DNA of 64,000 bases, taken from assembly GCF_040436345.1 (NCBI RefSeq), contig NC_133230.1, positions 29,508,551 to 29,572,550 of the forward strand, written 5' to 3'. The notes below the pieces were generated by a model. It was not told the DNA's origin. It was given only the letters and a program-made list of their open reading frames with translations, and did no database searches. The position numbers and the translations under genes were made by a program. Shown piece after piece: positions 10,371-21,670 of this stretch; the first letter of the stretch is position 1; every line of letters begins with the position of its first letter. This stretch comes from Pagrus major (lineage: Eukaryota > Chordata > Actinopteri > Spariformes > Sparidae).

Positions 10371-10745
10371 TGTTAAATGTGAAACTATTCCTTTAAAATT
10401 GAGGGGTTACTTGTTCGTTTGTGTGTTTACCAAGTGTTATATGGCACTATCTACATATTGATTCATCCGTCAGCCTGCAACCGGCTAACAAAGAAATGAA
10501 TTTTCCAAACAAGGTTTCCACCTTCCTCTCCAGGCAAATCTGCAATTTGCAAACTATTTCATACAAGCCCATGCAGGCTCGATGTCAGTCACCAGTTTCG
10601 GTTGAAGTGATCTGCATATGCTGGCTTGGACGGGATCCCATTCAATATTAAAAAAGATTTCACAAGTAATTCAGCTATGATCTGTTTTTATCTTGTCATT
10701 AGGACGTGGAAAGATGACCTTCTTTTCTGTCTTCCTCTCTTTCAG

Positions 10746-10789
10746 GGGGTGCGCTTGTTTTTTTCACCCAGGCCAGTGCAGCAGCAGGG
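10746..10789 (+). other. 5'UTR part of the connexin start exon
   Basis: A long pyrimidine tract ending TTTCAG (AG at 10744-10745) is a strong acceptor 44 bases before the ATG. A second usable acceptor (CACCCAG, ending 10771) lies closer to the ATG. Either would join the upstream noncoding exon. Confidence 0.5.
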
Positions 10790-12674
10790 ATGAACTGGTC
10801 AGGACTAGAGAGTCTGCTGAGTGGAGTCAATAAATACTCCACAGCGTTCGGGAGGATCTGGCTGTCCATGGTGTTTGTGTTCCGTGTGCTGGTGTTTGTG
10901 GTGGCAGCGCAGAGAGTTTGGGGCGATGAGAGCAAAGACTTTGTGTGTAACACCCGACAGGTAAGACGGAGGAACAACACTGGTTGGTCTATGCTTACAC
11001 TCTGGAGCAATTACTCTCCCATGAGGAGGTACCATATCAACAAGTCTACAGGAACTGTTGATCCCAAAATCAAAGATACATTTGTTCCCCTTACCTGGTG
11101 TGCTACTTAACTTTCTCAACTCTTTTGGTGTGAGTTGCAGAGTTTTGGAGATGAAAACCTGAGTTATGGACTAGGGTTGTAAACTGAACTGGGTTGCATT
11201 ATGGGAACTGTAGGTGTTTTTTGGATCATATACAAGAGTTTCAAAGTAAGGATATCTCAGGCTCTGATGCATCAATTTTTCCGTTGTCTCTTGTGAGTCC
11301 CCCGACTTTCTGCATGTGACACCAAATCTCTGGAGTAGTTCTTAAAGAGCTACAGGCACTCAGTGCAGGCAGACTTTTTAAAGAAATGTGCTGACATCTT
11401 AGGACTTTAACACATTTGTAATCTTTCCCGTGAGACTTCGGATACTCTAAATCACCTCTGTCTATTTGTTGAATTACTCTGTTAGGTTCAAATGCTATTA
11501 TTTTAGACATTTATAGAATAGAAGGCAATCGGTACCACCTATCAAAGTGTGATCTAAATAGAAAGCAACTGCAAAATGCTGACTTTAGTTTTATCTGCAG
11601 GGAAATGTGCTGAAAAGTATTATGCCTGTCCCCTGAAAAAGGCTGCAAGTTTAGATGCATTGTAGCTTCTTACCATAGAGGCATTATAGCCTCCATCAGC
11701 CCCTGGCAGCACTAGTGCTATTGTTTTGTATTCATCATTTTATGACAGTCGCATTAGCTTTGGTACAAAATAAAAGTATTGCCTCTTCATAACTGTTTCT
11801 TGTGTATTATCTCTGGTACAAATGTGACAACCTATACTATCACTCATTTTACCTGAGAGATCCTGGTCATAAAAGAAAAAGCAATTGCAATAACTTGTTT
11901 AAAAAGAATCTCTCTCTCTGTTTCCAGCCGGGCTGCACCAACATCTGCTATGACCACATCTTCCCGATCTCCCACATCCGTCTGTGGGCGCTGCAGCTGA
12001 TTTTTGTCACCTGCCCTTCGCTGATGGTGATGGCTCACGTTAAATACCGCGAAGGAAAGGATGCCAAGTATGTGGCGCTGCACCAAGGCTCTCACCTGTA
12101 TGCCAACCCCGGCAAGAAGAGAGGGGGCCTGTGGTGGACCTATCTGCTGAGTTTGGTCTTCAAAGCCGGATTCGACACATCGTTTCTGTACATTCTGTAC
12201 CGGATATACCACGGATATGACTTGCCCAAGTAATGCTCGAATCATTACTATGGAAAAATACAATCTGATTATCTACTGGATTTCTATTCTCTTCTGTTCT
12301 GCCTTTAATCCTCTCTACTCTTTACTTCTAGGTTATCCAAGTGCTCCCTGGAACCCTGCCCCAACACCGTTGATTGCTTCATCAGTCGTCCAACAGAGAA
12401 AAAGATCTTCATGTTGTTCATGGTTGTATCCAGCGCGCTTTGCATCTTCATGTGTATCTTGGAGATGATTTATCTCATTGGCAAGCGCATCGCCAAACTG
12501 GTGAGCGTCCGCCATGAAAACGAGAGGCTCGTGTTTGCTGATCAGCATGAGCTCACCAACATGGCCCCACCCAGGTCCCAGTATCGTAAGACTGATCCGA
12601 CGCTTGGAGACAGCCAGATGAGTTTAAACAAGAGGGAGAAGGTCAAAGAATTCAGCATAAGTACGACCTTGTAG
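10790..12674 (+). CDS. Gap junction beta-type connexin (Cx35.4/GJB3-GJB4-like), three coding exons
   Basis: Connexin subunit of plasma-membrane gap-junction hemichannels. Coding exons are 10790-10960, 11928-12229 and 12332-12674, with GT-AG introns, encoding 271 residues. The start [18 protein letters not shown] is the canonical N-terminal helix. Four membrane spans fall near 21-40, 76-95, 126-147 and 183-207. Extracellular loop 1 has C53-x6-C60-x3-C64 and loop 2 has C162-x4-C167-x5-C173, the six invariant disulfide cysteines. PTEKKIF precedes span 4 as in beta connexins, and the short intracellular loop also fits the beta class. The tail ends STTL, a possible class I PDZ ligand. Unusually, introns split the coding sequence at Q57/P58 and inside K158. 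It most resembles fish Cx35.4-like and mammalian GJB3/GJB4 proteins; the exact orthologue is uncertain. Confidence 0.95.
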
Positions 12675-13930
12675 GACTCAGAGGTCACTAAACACAGGTT
12701 GTTACTAATGGGTGGCCACACAACAGGAACACAAGTTACCTGATTAAAATGATCGAACCAAAGGAATGATAAAAGGAGCGATACCGTGTATCGTGATCCC
12801 GTGACACACCTGAACATGAAGCTTTCATGACTCTCTGTTGGAGGAATCTCCAGCACTGGCCAGCTGTATGTTGTAGAGCACTGTTAAAGTGGAGGACGAC
12901 TACAGTTTTACTGTGTTTGGATATCACATTTTCTAGCTTTACTATAGGTCTGGTCACATTATGGCCGACTATGCAAGGAGAAACGTCCAGGAGCTGGTGG
13001 GACGGCACAAATGGAGTCCGATGTTGTGTGTGACGGCACTGTCCAGAGATAATCATGAATCAATAAGCCATCTTAATTAAATGTAACACCTTTCTGTACA
13101 TAATGTAAATTGCTGTACTTATTATCTTCAACACTCTTAATAGCTTTATTAATTGTGTGATTGAGAAACAGATGGACAGCTGCCCCACAGGACGTGTTGA
13201 GTTTTCCATCAATGTTTAACTCTTCATCATTGAGCTGATCAAACAGGATCTTCTACATCTTCTATAGCTTCTTATTTCCTGCTAAAGGGGCTCAATAGAC
13301 CATATTTACGCAGTGGCCATTTTCCTCTGACAATCCACTCAGGGTGGGAGGCTCAAATGTAAGAGCCTACTGCTGTGTTCGAGGTTAGCATTAGCATTCA
13401 AGTGCAAAATATCATTGCACATCTTGGAGACATTAATTTAAGCCTGGAAATGAAACACACTGGATGTAAAGGTAGCGTCAGCAAGAAAGTGCGGTTGAAG
13501 GCTAATGTTAGCAAATGAATTATGGCACAATTTCCCCACCAGATTTTCACTATCCATTATCTTTTCAGTTTTGTAGTTTCTCTACAGTTATATGACTTGC
13601 AACCTGAAACATAGCAACATTACACTATCCCAACATTCAAGCACCCCACCCTGAGCTTGACGTCAGAGGAAAATGGACACTGCGTGGCTACGGATTATTA
13701 TCAGGACTCAACATTTGCATTGAGACTCAAAGTTATGGGGTTTTTATTGTATGTATGATGAGTAAAGAGAGCAAACTTGAAGCTGTTGTCTTGCTGTACA
13801 GGCTGGGTTTGATCCAGAGACACGGGGTAGACTACTTATGCTTCAATAGTTTTTTTAAAAACTTGTTTTTATTGACTCTTATAGTGCTATATTTAATTGC
13901 TTGTCAAATAAAAAATGCTGAACAAACTGT
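12675..13930 (+). other. Connexin 3'UTR with poly(A) signal AATAAA at 13907-13912
   Basis: No further coding signal follows the stop at 12672-12674. The first well-placed AATAAA (13907-13912) is followed by a GT-rich tract (tgtctgttgttattt), which suits a cleavage site near 13,925-13,935. A fold-back element (13301-13694) would be included in this UTR. Earlier poly(A) use cannot be excluded. Confidence 0.5.
13301..13694. mobile_element. Fold-back/MITE-like element in the connexin 3'UTR
   Basis: Sequence at 13306-13346 (acgcagtggccattttcctctgac, then ctcagggtggga) recurs as the reverse complement at about 13649-13694 (ccaccctgag, then gtcagaggaaaatggacactgcgt). The arms are about 45 bases and imperfect. 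The interior is AT-rich and noncoding. No target-site duplication was resolved. Confidence 0.6.
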
Positions 13931-14346
13931 CTGTTGTTATTTCTAGAAAGGTCTTTTCAATTAGTATTTCCTCACAAATAGGGTTTGCAAATAGAGAGTA
14001 ATATCAGTGACAGTGTTTAATAGAGCAATTGAAAGCTAAATCTTAAATGTCATAGATATTTCTACTCTACACTATTTTCCTTACTAAACAGAAAAATACA
14101 ACCGCACAGCTTCTGATATTTTAATTGCACTGGTTGACTCATCTTAAAACACACTTCATACCAACTTGACATAACTGAACTAAAACCTAGCAAAACAGTA
14201 TCTCCTTGTTTAGACTCCTGTCAGCTGGTCAAGCCAAGTAACAAACTGAGCTACTTGTTAATGGCAGCTAACTGCTACAACCAAAGATAGTTACAGCAAA
14301 GAGGAGCTACTATCGAAATTCTGGCCATTTCTTGCAAATTACACCT

Positions 14347-14548
14347 TTAAAGGTGCATTATGTGGTTTTGGGTTAGACATTTTAATCAGAAAGAGAAAGA
14401 TCTTCCTACACAAACTAAATAAACAAACTCAGAACAGCTTGTTTACTCAGTTATGAAAAAAAAAATATAGTGTTGTATTATTAGCATTTCAATACTGTAA
14501 ATATTAAAATTCTAAGTTTAAATTTCTTCTCCAAAACTACATAGTGGC
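14347..14548 (+). mobile_element. MITE family A, copy 1
   Basis: The copy begins TTAAAGGTGCATTATGTGG and ends CTCCAAAACTACATAGTGG, near-inverted repeats of a family with four copies in this window (also 15904, 19945 and 33963). Shared internal words are ACATTTTAATCAGA, AGAAAGATCTTC, CTAAATAAACAAACT and AATTTCTTCTCCAAA. It is non-autonomous. The preceding 300 bases end in acacctttaa and may belong to another MITE abutting this one. Confidence 0.65.
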
Positions 14549-15398
14549 AGAAAAAAGTACAGGTGTTATCAAAAACCTTAACAATGACAGTGAGCTAGCA
14601 TGCATAAACAAGGACCCTGATATGGAGGCAGCTAAATGGAATTCAGCCGTCATGAATTCTTCTACATAATTATTTAGCCTCGTTTCCCTCTTGTGACAAA
14701 ACAGATTCCATGTAAACGGTCTAGTGTGCAAATTTATGCATTTAATCACTATTTTATTCTAGGAACATCATGAAACAATGTGCACATACAAGCTTATAAA
14801 AGGTCTGCTTAAATACTTGCTCATTATCAAAATCTGAAAATTCAGTTCCATTCAGTCATCACTAGATGGCGGCATTCTCCAGGTTAAATAAAGTAAATAT
14901 ACCAATATATAGACGTTTGGGGGGAATTTGTCTACAGGTTTTAAATTTTGCAATGGACTTATGAACACATAATGGTTTTGGGTCGACCAACAAGCCTTAA
15001 AAGCTCCATCAAGGTAAAAAAAAAATGTTTTAAAAAATCGTGTGCCAATGGTGTTCATTAAGGGCTCTGAGCAGAGCTGCTCATTCTGACGTCGCAGGTA
15101 CCCCTGCTATATGGACAAGTACCTACACAGATGCCTTCTAGTTCCTCTTGAAAACTACTAAACCACTAAATATGCCATGTTATAATTGCCAGGACTTGAC
15201 TACTAAGATAAATTAGGTTCGGTGTCGTCTTATGAAAATATTTTACCGCAGATACCGACGTCTTTATAATGTCACCTCTTTTCTGTTTGATGGATCAGTG
15301 TTGCTCCCTTCCGAGCCCTGGGTCAGTTTTAGTGTGGTGCCGATGCATCAGCAGGCAGGAAGCAGCTGGATTTACCCTCATACGGAAAACAAATGTTA

Positions 15399-15480
15399 CG
15401 ACGAGGATGGGATTCGAACCCACGCGTGCAGAGCACAATGGATTAGCAGTCCATCGCCTTAACCACTCGGCCACCTCGTC
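15399..15480 (-). tRNA. tRNA-Ser(GCT)
   Basis: The minus strand reads an 82-nt tRNA from 15480 to 15399. The acceptor stem is GACGAGG paired with CCTCGTC (7 of 7). A-box TGGCCGAGTGG and B-box GGTTCGAATCC are canonical. The anticodon loop CTGCTAA has anticodon GCT, decoding AGC/AGU serine. A long variable arm (class II) and discriminator G73 are both expected for tRNA-Ser. A TTTT run on the minus strand (15386-15389) follows as the pol III terminator. No SINE tail or flanking repeat was seen, so this looks like a genuine gene rather than a tRNA-derived SINE. Confidence 0.95.
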
Positions 15481-15903
15481 TGCGATGTTCCCGAATTAGC
15501 CAGCAAAATGTCGAGTCACAATAGGTGTTTTAATAACATGTAATAACGTGTAGATTAGGTGTTAGCATTAGCATGACATGTTATAGGCCTATAAATCGAA
15601 GAGCAACAGTGTGCAGAGTCACATAGCTACTGTGTATACTTGTGTCCACAGCAGGGAGCCAGAGACCACCATATACAATTAGGTATTTTAACCATCTAAT
15701 TATGTAACTATTTAATGGGCCCTATTTTATTTTATTAACATGTCAAACATGATGCCATAATTATTTTTCAAGTTATGTAATACCCTCCTACCCTGCAAGA
15801 GACATGCCACAGGTTTCATGTTTCATGATGCATCATTTGTGTAGTGAAATGCAACATGGCATATTCCTGGTGTTGTGCTTGAAGATTAGTGTGAAAGAAA
15901 GAT

Positions 15904-16260
15904 TTAAAGGTACCATATGCAAATTTTAATCAGGGAGAGAAAGATCTTCATTGACTGTTTTTTTTATGCCTAAACAAATTGAATAAACAAACTCTTTGTT
16001 TTCATGACTGAGTAAACAAACTGACCCTAAAGGACAACACAAGCTCATTCTGTTTCACTTTATTTATGTTTCATGGACCCTGCCACCTTTCTAGCTTCAA
16101 ACTGTGTTCTGGGACCTTATTTTCCTCTGACAACAGCTTGTTTATTCAGTTATGGATAAATACATATTTCTGAGTTTGTATTATTACCTCAATAATATTG
16201 CAAATTTCAAACTTTTGTGTAAATTTCTTCTCCAAAGCTACATAGTGCCCACCGCTTTAA
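15904..16260 (+). mobile_element. MITE family A, copy 2 (longest)
   Basis: The copy runs from TTAAAGGTACCATATGC to AGCTACATAGTGCCC plus a short tail ending CTTTAA. It keeps the family's internal words in order, including CTCTTTGTTTTCATGACTGAG and TTTGTATTATTACCTC, so it is probably closest to full length (about 357 bases). Confidence 0.65.
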
Positions 16261-16719
16261 TATCTCTAAAAGGCAAAAATTCAAATTTAAAAAAATACAG
16301 ATACATATCTGTAGTCATTCAAACTAAATATATTTGCAACACATGCAGGTGTGACCTTCTTATATTATATATGGTTCCTTTTGCCGCCGTGCCAAATGTA
16401 ATTTCTCCGACACGGGATCAAAGATACATCAGGAGCTGGATGAATTAACTATGACTGAGGTGCATCCAACAACATTTAAGTTTTCTAGCTGACTAAAATG
16501 TGCCTTTTATTTAATCTAAATCATGGTCGAGTTAAATAACTCATCTAAGAAAGTATGTACTGTCCCAATTATGATGATTGTTTTGTGTATGCATGATGTG
16601 ACAACTGCCCCATCCTCCTCCTGACACCTACAGTTAATAACTGATCTGACCCTGCTACCTTATCAGTGTGTCTTGAGGTGTGAATCACATGGCAAAACAC
16701 AGACAGAGGGGATCAAACA

Positions 16720-17545
16720 TTTATTTACCCTTATTAAAAGTTACAATAAAACCATTAACATCTTCAAACAATAGCAAAATAAAGAGAACCAAAAGTATTG
16801 GCCAAAACATATTTACAGAGACAGTTTGCAGATAAAAAGCTCACATTTTATACACAATCCCAACCCCTGCGTCATAAACTCTGAAATGTGAACACTGCAA
16901 TACTCAAGAAGCTTGAATGTGGTTTTAGCCAGAAAAAGAATCAAAATGCACAAAGAAAGACATAGCTCTTTTTCCACCTCCCCTCCTCGATTTTCACTTT
17001 TCTATACATGATAAAATACTTGAAATTTGGGGGTAAAACATAGGAATGTAGAATTCTAAAAATTAATAAGATCATTTGAAAGGTTTGTGTCCATATAACA
17101 GTCATTTCGAAGTGAAGGAGATGGTCTGCACCGCTCCGCGACGGCGACAACTTTTAGATCCCAAAAAAGATGAGAAAGAAAAATAAAATGCTATAGGGCT
17201 GCCACGCTGTTAAAAAGGATGCTTCTCCATGAATTGGGAAAATAAGTCAGTATTCCTGATTCGCTCCACATCCAATCCATTACCTTCGCCACACGCCAGT
17301 CTCTGTGTACCATGAGGGGGTGACACAAGCCGACACTTTCATCATGAGAGGGCCTGGTGAGATTCCGTCTGTCGAAGAACTAATAAAAGGCAGTGAACTG
17401 GTGGTTGAATCAGCAAACGTGATATATCCTTTGTCTTCTTTTGTAGTTTTGTTTATAACTTTAAGAACGTGGCACAAGTCTCTCATATATATATTTATAT
17501 ACTTTAATCTTGGAAAATCAGTTCAGGTGCCATGGTGGGGGGCAG
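16720..17545 (-). other. marcksl1 3'UTR with poly(A) signal at 16720-16725
   Basis: From the marcksl1 stop codon (17546-17548) the minus strand has no coding signal. AATAAA on the minus strand (TTTATT at 16720-16725 on plus) gives a 3'UTR of about 0.8 kb. MARCKS-family mRNAs typically have long AU-rich 3'UTRs, which this is. Other AATAAA-like hexamers in the tract could be used instead. Confidence 0.5.
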
Positions 17546-19338
17546 TCACTCTGCCTTGGCCTCGCCCTCGGAGGCTGCGGGTGTCGTGTCCTCGGCGGGG
17601 GCAGGGGCAGGGGCGGCCTCCTCGGCAGGGGCGGCCTCTGTGGGTGGGGCCTCCTCCGCTGCCACGGCCTCTCCCTCGGGTGCAGCAGCAGCATCCGCGA
17701 CAGCCTCGCCCTCTTTGGCCTCGGTGGCCGGCGTCTCCTCTTTGGTTTCGTTGGCCGCATGACCGTTCTCCTCGGGCTTGTCCTCGGTCGTCGGGGAGGT
17801 GACCTCCTCCTTGCCCTCCTCGCTGCCCTTCTTGCTCTTTTTCAGGGAGATGCCCTTGAACTTGAACGAGTTCTTCAGGGAGAACTTCTTCTTCTTCTTG
17901 CCATCCTTGGCGGCCTCGCCCTCCACCTTAGCGGCCTCGCCCTCAGCTGCAGGAGCGGGCTCGATGGCGTCCCCGGTGCTGGCTTCGCCTTCCTTAGCTG
18001 GTTCGGCGGTTCCGTTCCCGTCTGCGGCAGCCACTTCCCCGTCGGGCTTGGCGGACACGTCGCCGTTGGTTTTGACGTGGCCATTCTCCTGCAGAGAAGA
18101 GGAATCATGGATTTTAATAATCAAACTGGGTCAAAATGCACACACTACTTCTGGAAAACACAAAATCACTCAAATATACAGATGGATCAACTGCGGATGA
18201 AATGTGGACTCATTCCAAATAAATCTGAAGAGATCTGGCATATGACAGATTAGCATTAGCCCATTTACTCCAACAGTTAATCCATGTTATACCTGAGGAA
18301 AGCTGCTTGCCCTGCCAGTGGTTCAGAGGGGGAGGGTTCAACATCTGTTTGCATGACTCTGAACGGACACAAGGGGGCAGTAGAGCTGCATGTAACCATC
18401 AACACAGCCTGTGAGCTGGGGAACAAAGGAATCCCCACGAACCCTGCTTTCTGCTCCCATCCCAGGGCTGCAGCTCACTTACCACCGCTCCCAGTGCAGA
18501 CACACGCCACGTTTGTACTTTAATGATTCTACATCACTTATAGCAGATGAGTTTTATGTGCATAAGTCAACTGCAACGAGTTAATCGTGTATGAAGTGGC
18601 ACCTCAAGTCGCTCGTTTAACTCCCAACAATCACCAATTAACCATCACGCGTAGGCATCAAGGAAAACGTTTTATACCCCCAAACTTCTTTAAACTGGAA
18701 GCTAATGAAAGCACGCAGGGTCAGGGCACAGTGATTGTATTTCAACCTGCCCGCAGCTCCGCACAGGGCGCCTCCAGCAGCACGATCGCATCGTTAGCGC
18801 CGCTCGCCTCGCATCTTTTGTTCAACGTGAGACAGACTTGATCCCCCCCGACTACAGCCAACTCATGACAGAAAACAAGCTTCAAATACACATTTCGACC
18901 ACAATCTGCCCTTCGCGTGTAAAAATGTGCGGCTGAATCGCCCCCGTGGGCGCAGCAGACGGGTTAACAAAAGGCAGCAGGCTGGTGGTGCGCGCCGAGC
19001 GGGGACGAGCGTGGCCACTCGACGGCTGCGCTGCTGGAGGTTCCCCCCTGATTTTGGATCTTAGCTGTATTTAAACTTATTCAGTCTGCAGCCATGTGGG
19101 GAAACAGGGGGGGTGGATGTGATCTGAGTGCGGAGTGTGAGAGAGCGACAGCTCGGCTCCCATCGCCCTGGCACCCATGTTGGCAGTGGGCGTTGGGTGC
19201 CATGTGGCTCCCCGCTGCCGCTGCCCATCTCAGGCCCGTTTCACTCACCTGGCCGTTGGCTTTGGCAGCAGCTGGGTCGGCGGCGGCGGCGGCTTTCCCA
19301 TCAACAGCTACTCCACCCTTGGACAACTGAGCTCCCAT
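17546..19338 (-). CDS. marcksl1: MARCKS-like protein 1 (MARCKS-related protein), two exons
   Basis: Membrane-actin linker regulated by PKC and Ca2+/calmodulin. Exon 1 is 19338-19249 (30 codons, MGAQLSKGG to KANGQ, then donor GTGAGT). Exon 2 is 18088-17546, preceded by TTCTCTGCAG. The protein has 210 residues. Gly2 in MGAQ is the myristoylation site. The intron after KANGQ and the following [10 protein letters not shown] are the conserved MH2 junction of the family. TGDAIEPAP (68-76) matches MARCKSL1 rather than MARCKS. The basic effector domain is about residues 94-118, with Ser100, Ser104 and Ser111 at MARCKS spacing. The remainder is Ala/Glu/Pro-rich and disordered. The effector domain is divergent, with fewer Phe and an Asn at 103. 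Which teleost paralogue (a or b) cannot be told. Confidence 0.93.
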
Positions 19339-19700
19339 TTTTTTTTTCCCTTTAAGTGATGTGGACAAAAAAAAAGAAAAATCGAAAAAGAAAAACCTCG
19401 AGGAGTTTTTGGAGGTTTAAAGTTCCAGCTCTGGGATGGGTGAGATCTTGCCCAAAAAGAGGGGAGAAATTCCGACCGGATCTCCTGCTTCCTTAGTAGG
19501 TCTGGAAAACGTCAAGATCCCCCTTCTGTGAGTGTGGACCCCACGGCGGCTGAGCTCAAACTAAAGGATGTCGGTGATAAGCCTGTGAGTATTTCAACCG
19601 CGCCTCAAAATCGACCAGGCCCCTCCCATGGGCGTGGCGGGCGGCCTTTGTCCAATGTGCAGCCGGGAGGGGCGGGCCTCCTTCGCCCCACTGTCACTGC
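19339..19700 (-). promoter_or_regulatory. marcksl1 5'UTR and GC-rich promoter
   Basis: Upstream of the start codon on the minus strand lies a poly(A)-rich leader (19339-19395), then GC-rich DNA. It contains Sp1-like boxes (GGGCGTGGC at about 19630-19638, GGGGCGGGCC at about 19669-19678) and a CCAAT motif near 19,650 in plus orientation. CpG density is visibly high from about 18,740 to 19,680, suggesting a CpG island over promoter, exon 1 and the start of intron 1. No TATA box stands out. Confidence 0.5.
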
Positions 19701-19944
19701 AACAGGGTGCTGCTCAACTGGGTGATCACACTTTTCCACTGTTTCAAGATGCCTCGAAGATTTGGGCATTTAAAACTTGTCTCATAAAGATGCTTAACAG
19801 TTGTTTCAATAAACTGGGCTCTGTAAGACTCTGTGATCGTAGAGACGTTCAGTTTAATTGATTTCATAGTGGTCAAACAACACTATACATATTATAAGTT
19901 ATGTTGTCAATTTAGGACAAGACCCTCAAAGTATTTTGTGCCAT

Positions 19945-20126
19945 AACAAACTAAATGAACAAACTGTCTTTGTTTTCGTCACTGAGTAAACAAACTGACC
20001 TCAAACGACAGCACAATTTCAGCGTTGGGTTTGTGAGTGAGTTTGTATTATTACCTCGTTAATATTGTAAATATTCAAATTCTAAGTTTGAATTTCTTCT
20101 CCAAAAGTACATAGTGCCCCTTTAAA
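19945..20126 (+). mobile_element. MITE family A, copy 3 (5'-truncated)
   Basis: The right end is intact (CTCCAAAAGTACATAGTGCC then CCTTTAAAA). Internal words AAACTAAATGAACAAACT, ACTGAGTAAACAAACTGACC and GTATTATTACCTC are shared with copy 2. The left TTAAAGGTGCA end is not found, so the copy is truncated on that side. Confidence 0.6.
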
Positions 20127-21499
20127 ATGAGCCAGTATTAGAATGAAGCATCAGTTTTGAGGTTGTACTGCTCAGAGCTCAAAGGTGTACGTAAGAAAGT
20201 CGAATGACGTACACTTTCTAGCTGGAAAAGGCTGGGAACCAGTGCAGCAAACTCATGATTTCCAGACTTCCGTCATTGTTTCACTCTCTCAAAAACACTT
20301 CTTATCAACTTTCACATCGTCCATAATGGTTTGAGTGACTTCCTTCAGCAAATATCCTCAGATGATCTTCATGATCTGATTTTTCTGCGCTGAAAACACT
20401 TTAAAAGAGCGATGAGGAATCATTAATGGCCTCTGCTGGATTTGGAGTGACGGGCCCGGCTTTCAAAGAGTAAACTTGTTACATAACGCGCAACCAGCTC
20501 TGCACTCGGTGTGGACCTTGCGATAGCACTGGGGCTGCTTTGTCACTGACACAGACAGGGAGACAGTGAATCAGCCTGTCAGCCAGTAATGAGGTCTCTT
20601 GGCCAGATGAGTGAATCCCACGATTGCAGCGATGACACTGCATTTTTTTTTTTTGTATTTGAGAGTCCAAAGCTGATGGGTCAGGGGTCATATGTTTTAA
20701 GCAGAGTTATGAGAGCCAGTGGATGGCTTCCAGGCATGGGACAGGATCGCACATGCATTTATATATGCCAGCTGCCTCATTTTCAAGCCGTTACTCTTGA
20801 TTCTGGCAACCTTAACCAAATTATCCCTTCTTCCCGAACAACAAGGCCCTCATTTATCCCGCAGATGAACCCATGTTAACAAAACGGCACTCTGTCTGCT
20901 TGTCATCTTTATATGACTTCATTAAGCAGAATTTATGATTTCCTCTGATTAAAGTGTTCTTCAGAGGCATCTCTTTATGGTTCCATACATCAGTCATTGT
21001 TTCCATCAATCCAGTGGCGCACAGATCGACCCCCTCCGCACAAGCACACACTCACACAAACATGTCACAGCCGTGGTATGCTAGGCATGCATACGCCACC
21101 CAGAGAATGATCTCCATCCATTCAGTGGGCTGAGCTTCCCACAGTGGAGTACACCCTCAGGGGCTCAAAATGTGCAACCCCAACCCCTTCTAATCAACCA
21201 CCAATGCTCCATACATTCTCCCAAACTGAGTCAAGAAAGAGAACATGTTTGAAAGACGTCTTTAGCCCCCACCTCAGTGCATGCACAGCTCGGTCACAGC
21301 TGTGGAATTCCTTGTCGCCCTCTGATGTGGGCCGTCTGAATGGGGCTGTAGTTCTGATGAGGTCTATACATTGAAGTTGTCACATTTCAAAGAGACGTTT
21401 CCAGTTTGAGAGATGTTCTCATAGCAGGGCCGACTTCTCACAGATTTGTCACACATGTACAGCGGGGGAATGTGACAAAGTATTTTCTACATTACTCTA

Positions 21500-21670
21500 C
21501 TTGAAGGGGCTCTATGTAACAATTTGTAGCAATTTACACATATAAATCACTTGTTACTGGCCATATGTAGCAACAGTAGGTAACATTTGTTAAGAATTGT
21601 AACTTTATGCTATCATAAACTTAACAACCGGCTTTCAACTCAACAATAATTTCCAAAGAGCCCCTTTAAG
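21500..21670. mobile_element. Short MITE with CTTRAAGGGGCTCT termini
   Basis: CTTGAAGGGGCTCTATG (21500-21516) and CAAAGAGCCCCTTTAAG (ending 21670) are inverted repeats bounding about 170 noncoding bases. It is distinct from MITE family A by terminus and interior. A two-base TA at the flanks may be the target duplication but this is uncertain. Confidence 0.6.

Noticed and set aside
11844..12263. 139-codon minus-strand frame over connexin exon 2
   Set aside because: Antisense shadow of a confident connexin exon. No domain is recognisable.
15232..15499. Plus-strand frames through the tRNA region
   Set aside because: The sequence is fully explained by a minus-strand tRNA-Ser gene.
17305..18253. 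Long plus-strand open frames (up to 247 codons) over the marcksl1 exon
   Set aside because: They are antisense shadows of the Ala/Glu/Pro-rich, GC-rich marcksl1 exon 2. They encode low-complexity Gly/Leu/Arg strings, whereas the minus strand gives a recognised protein with correct splice sites.
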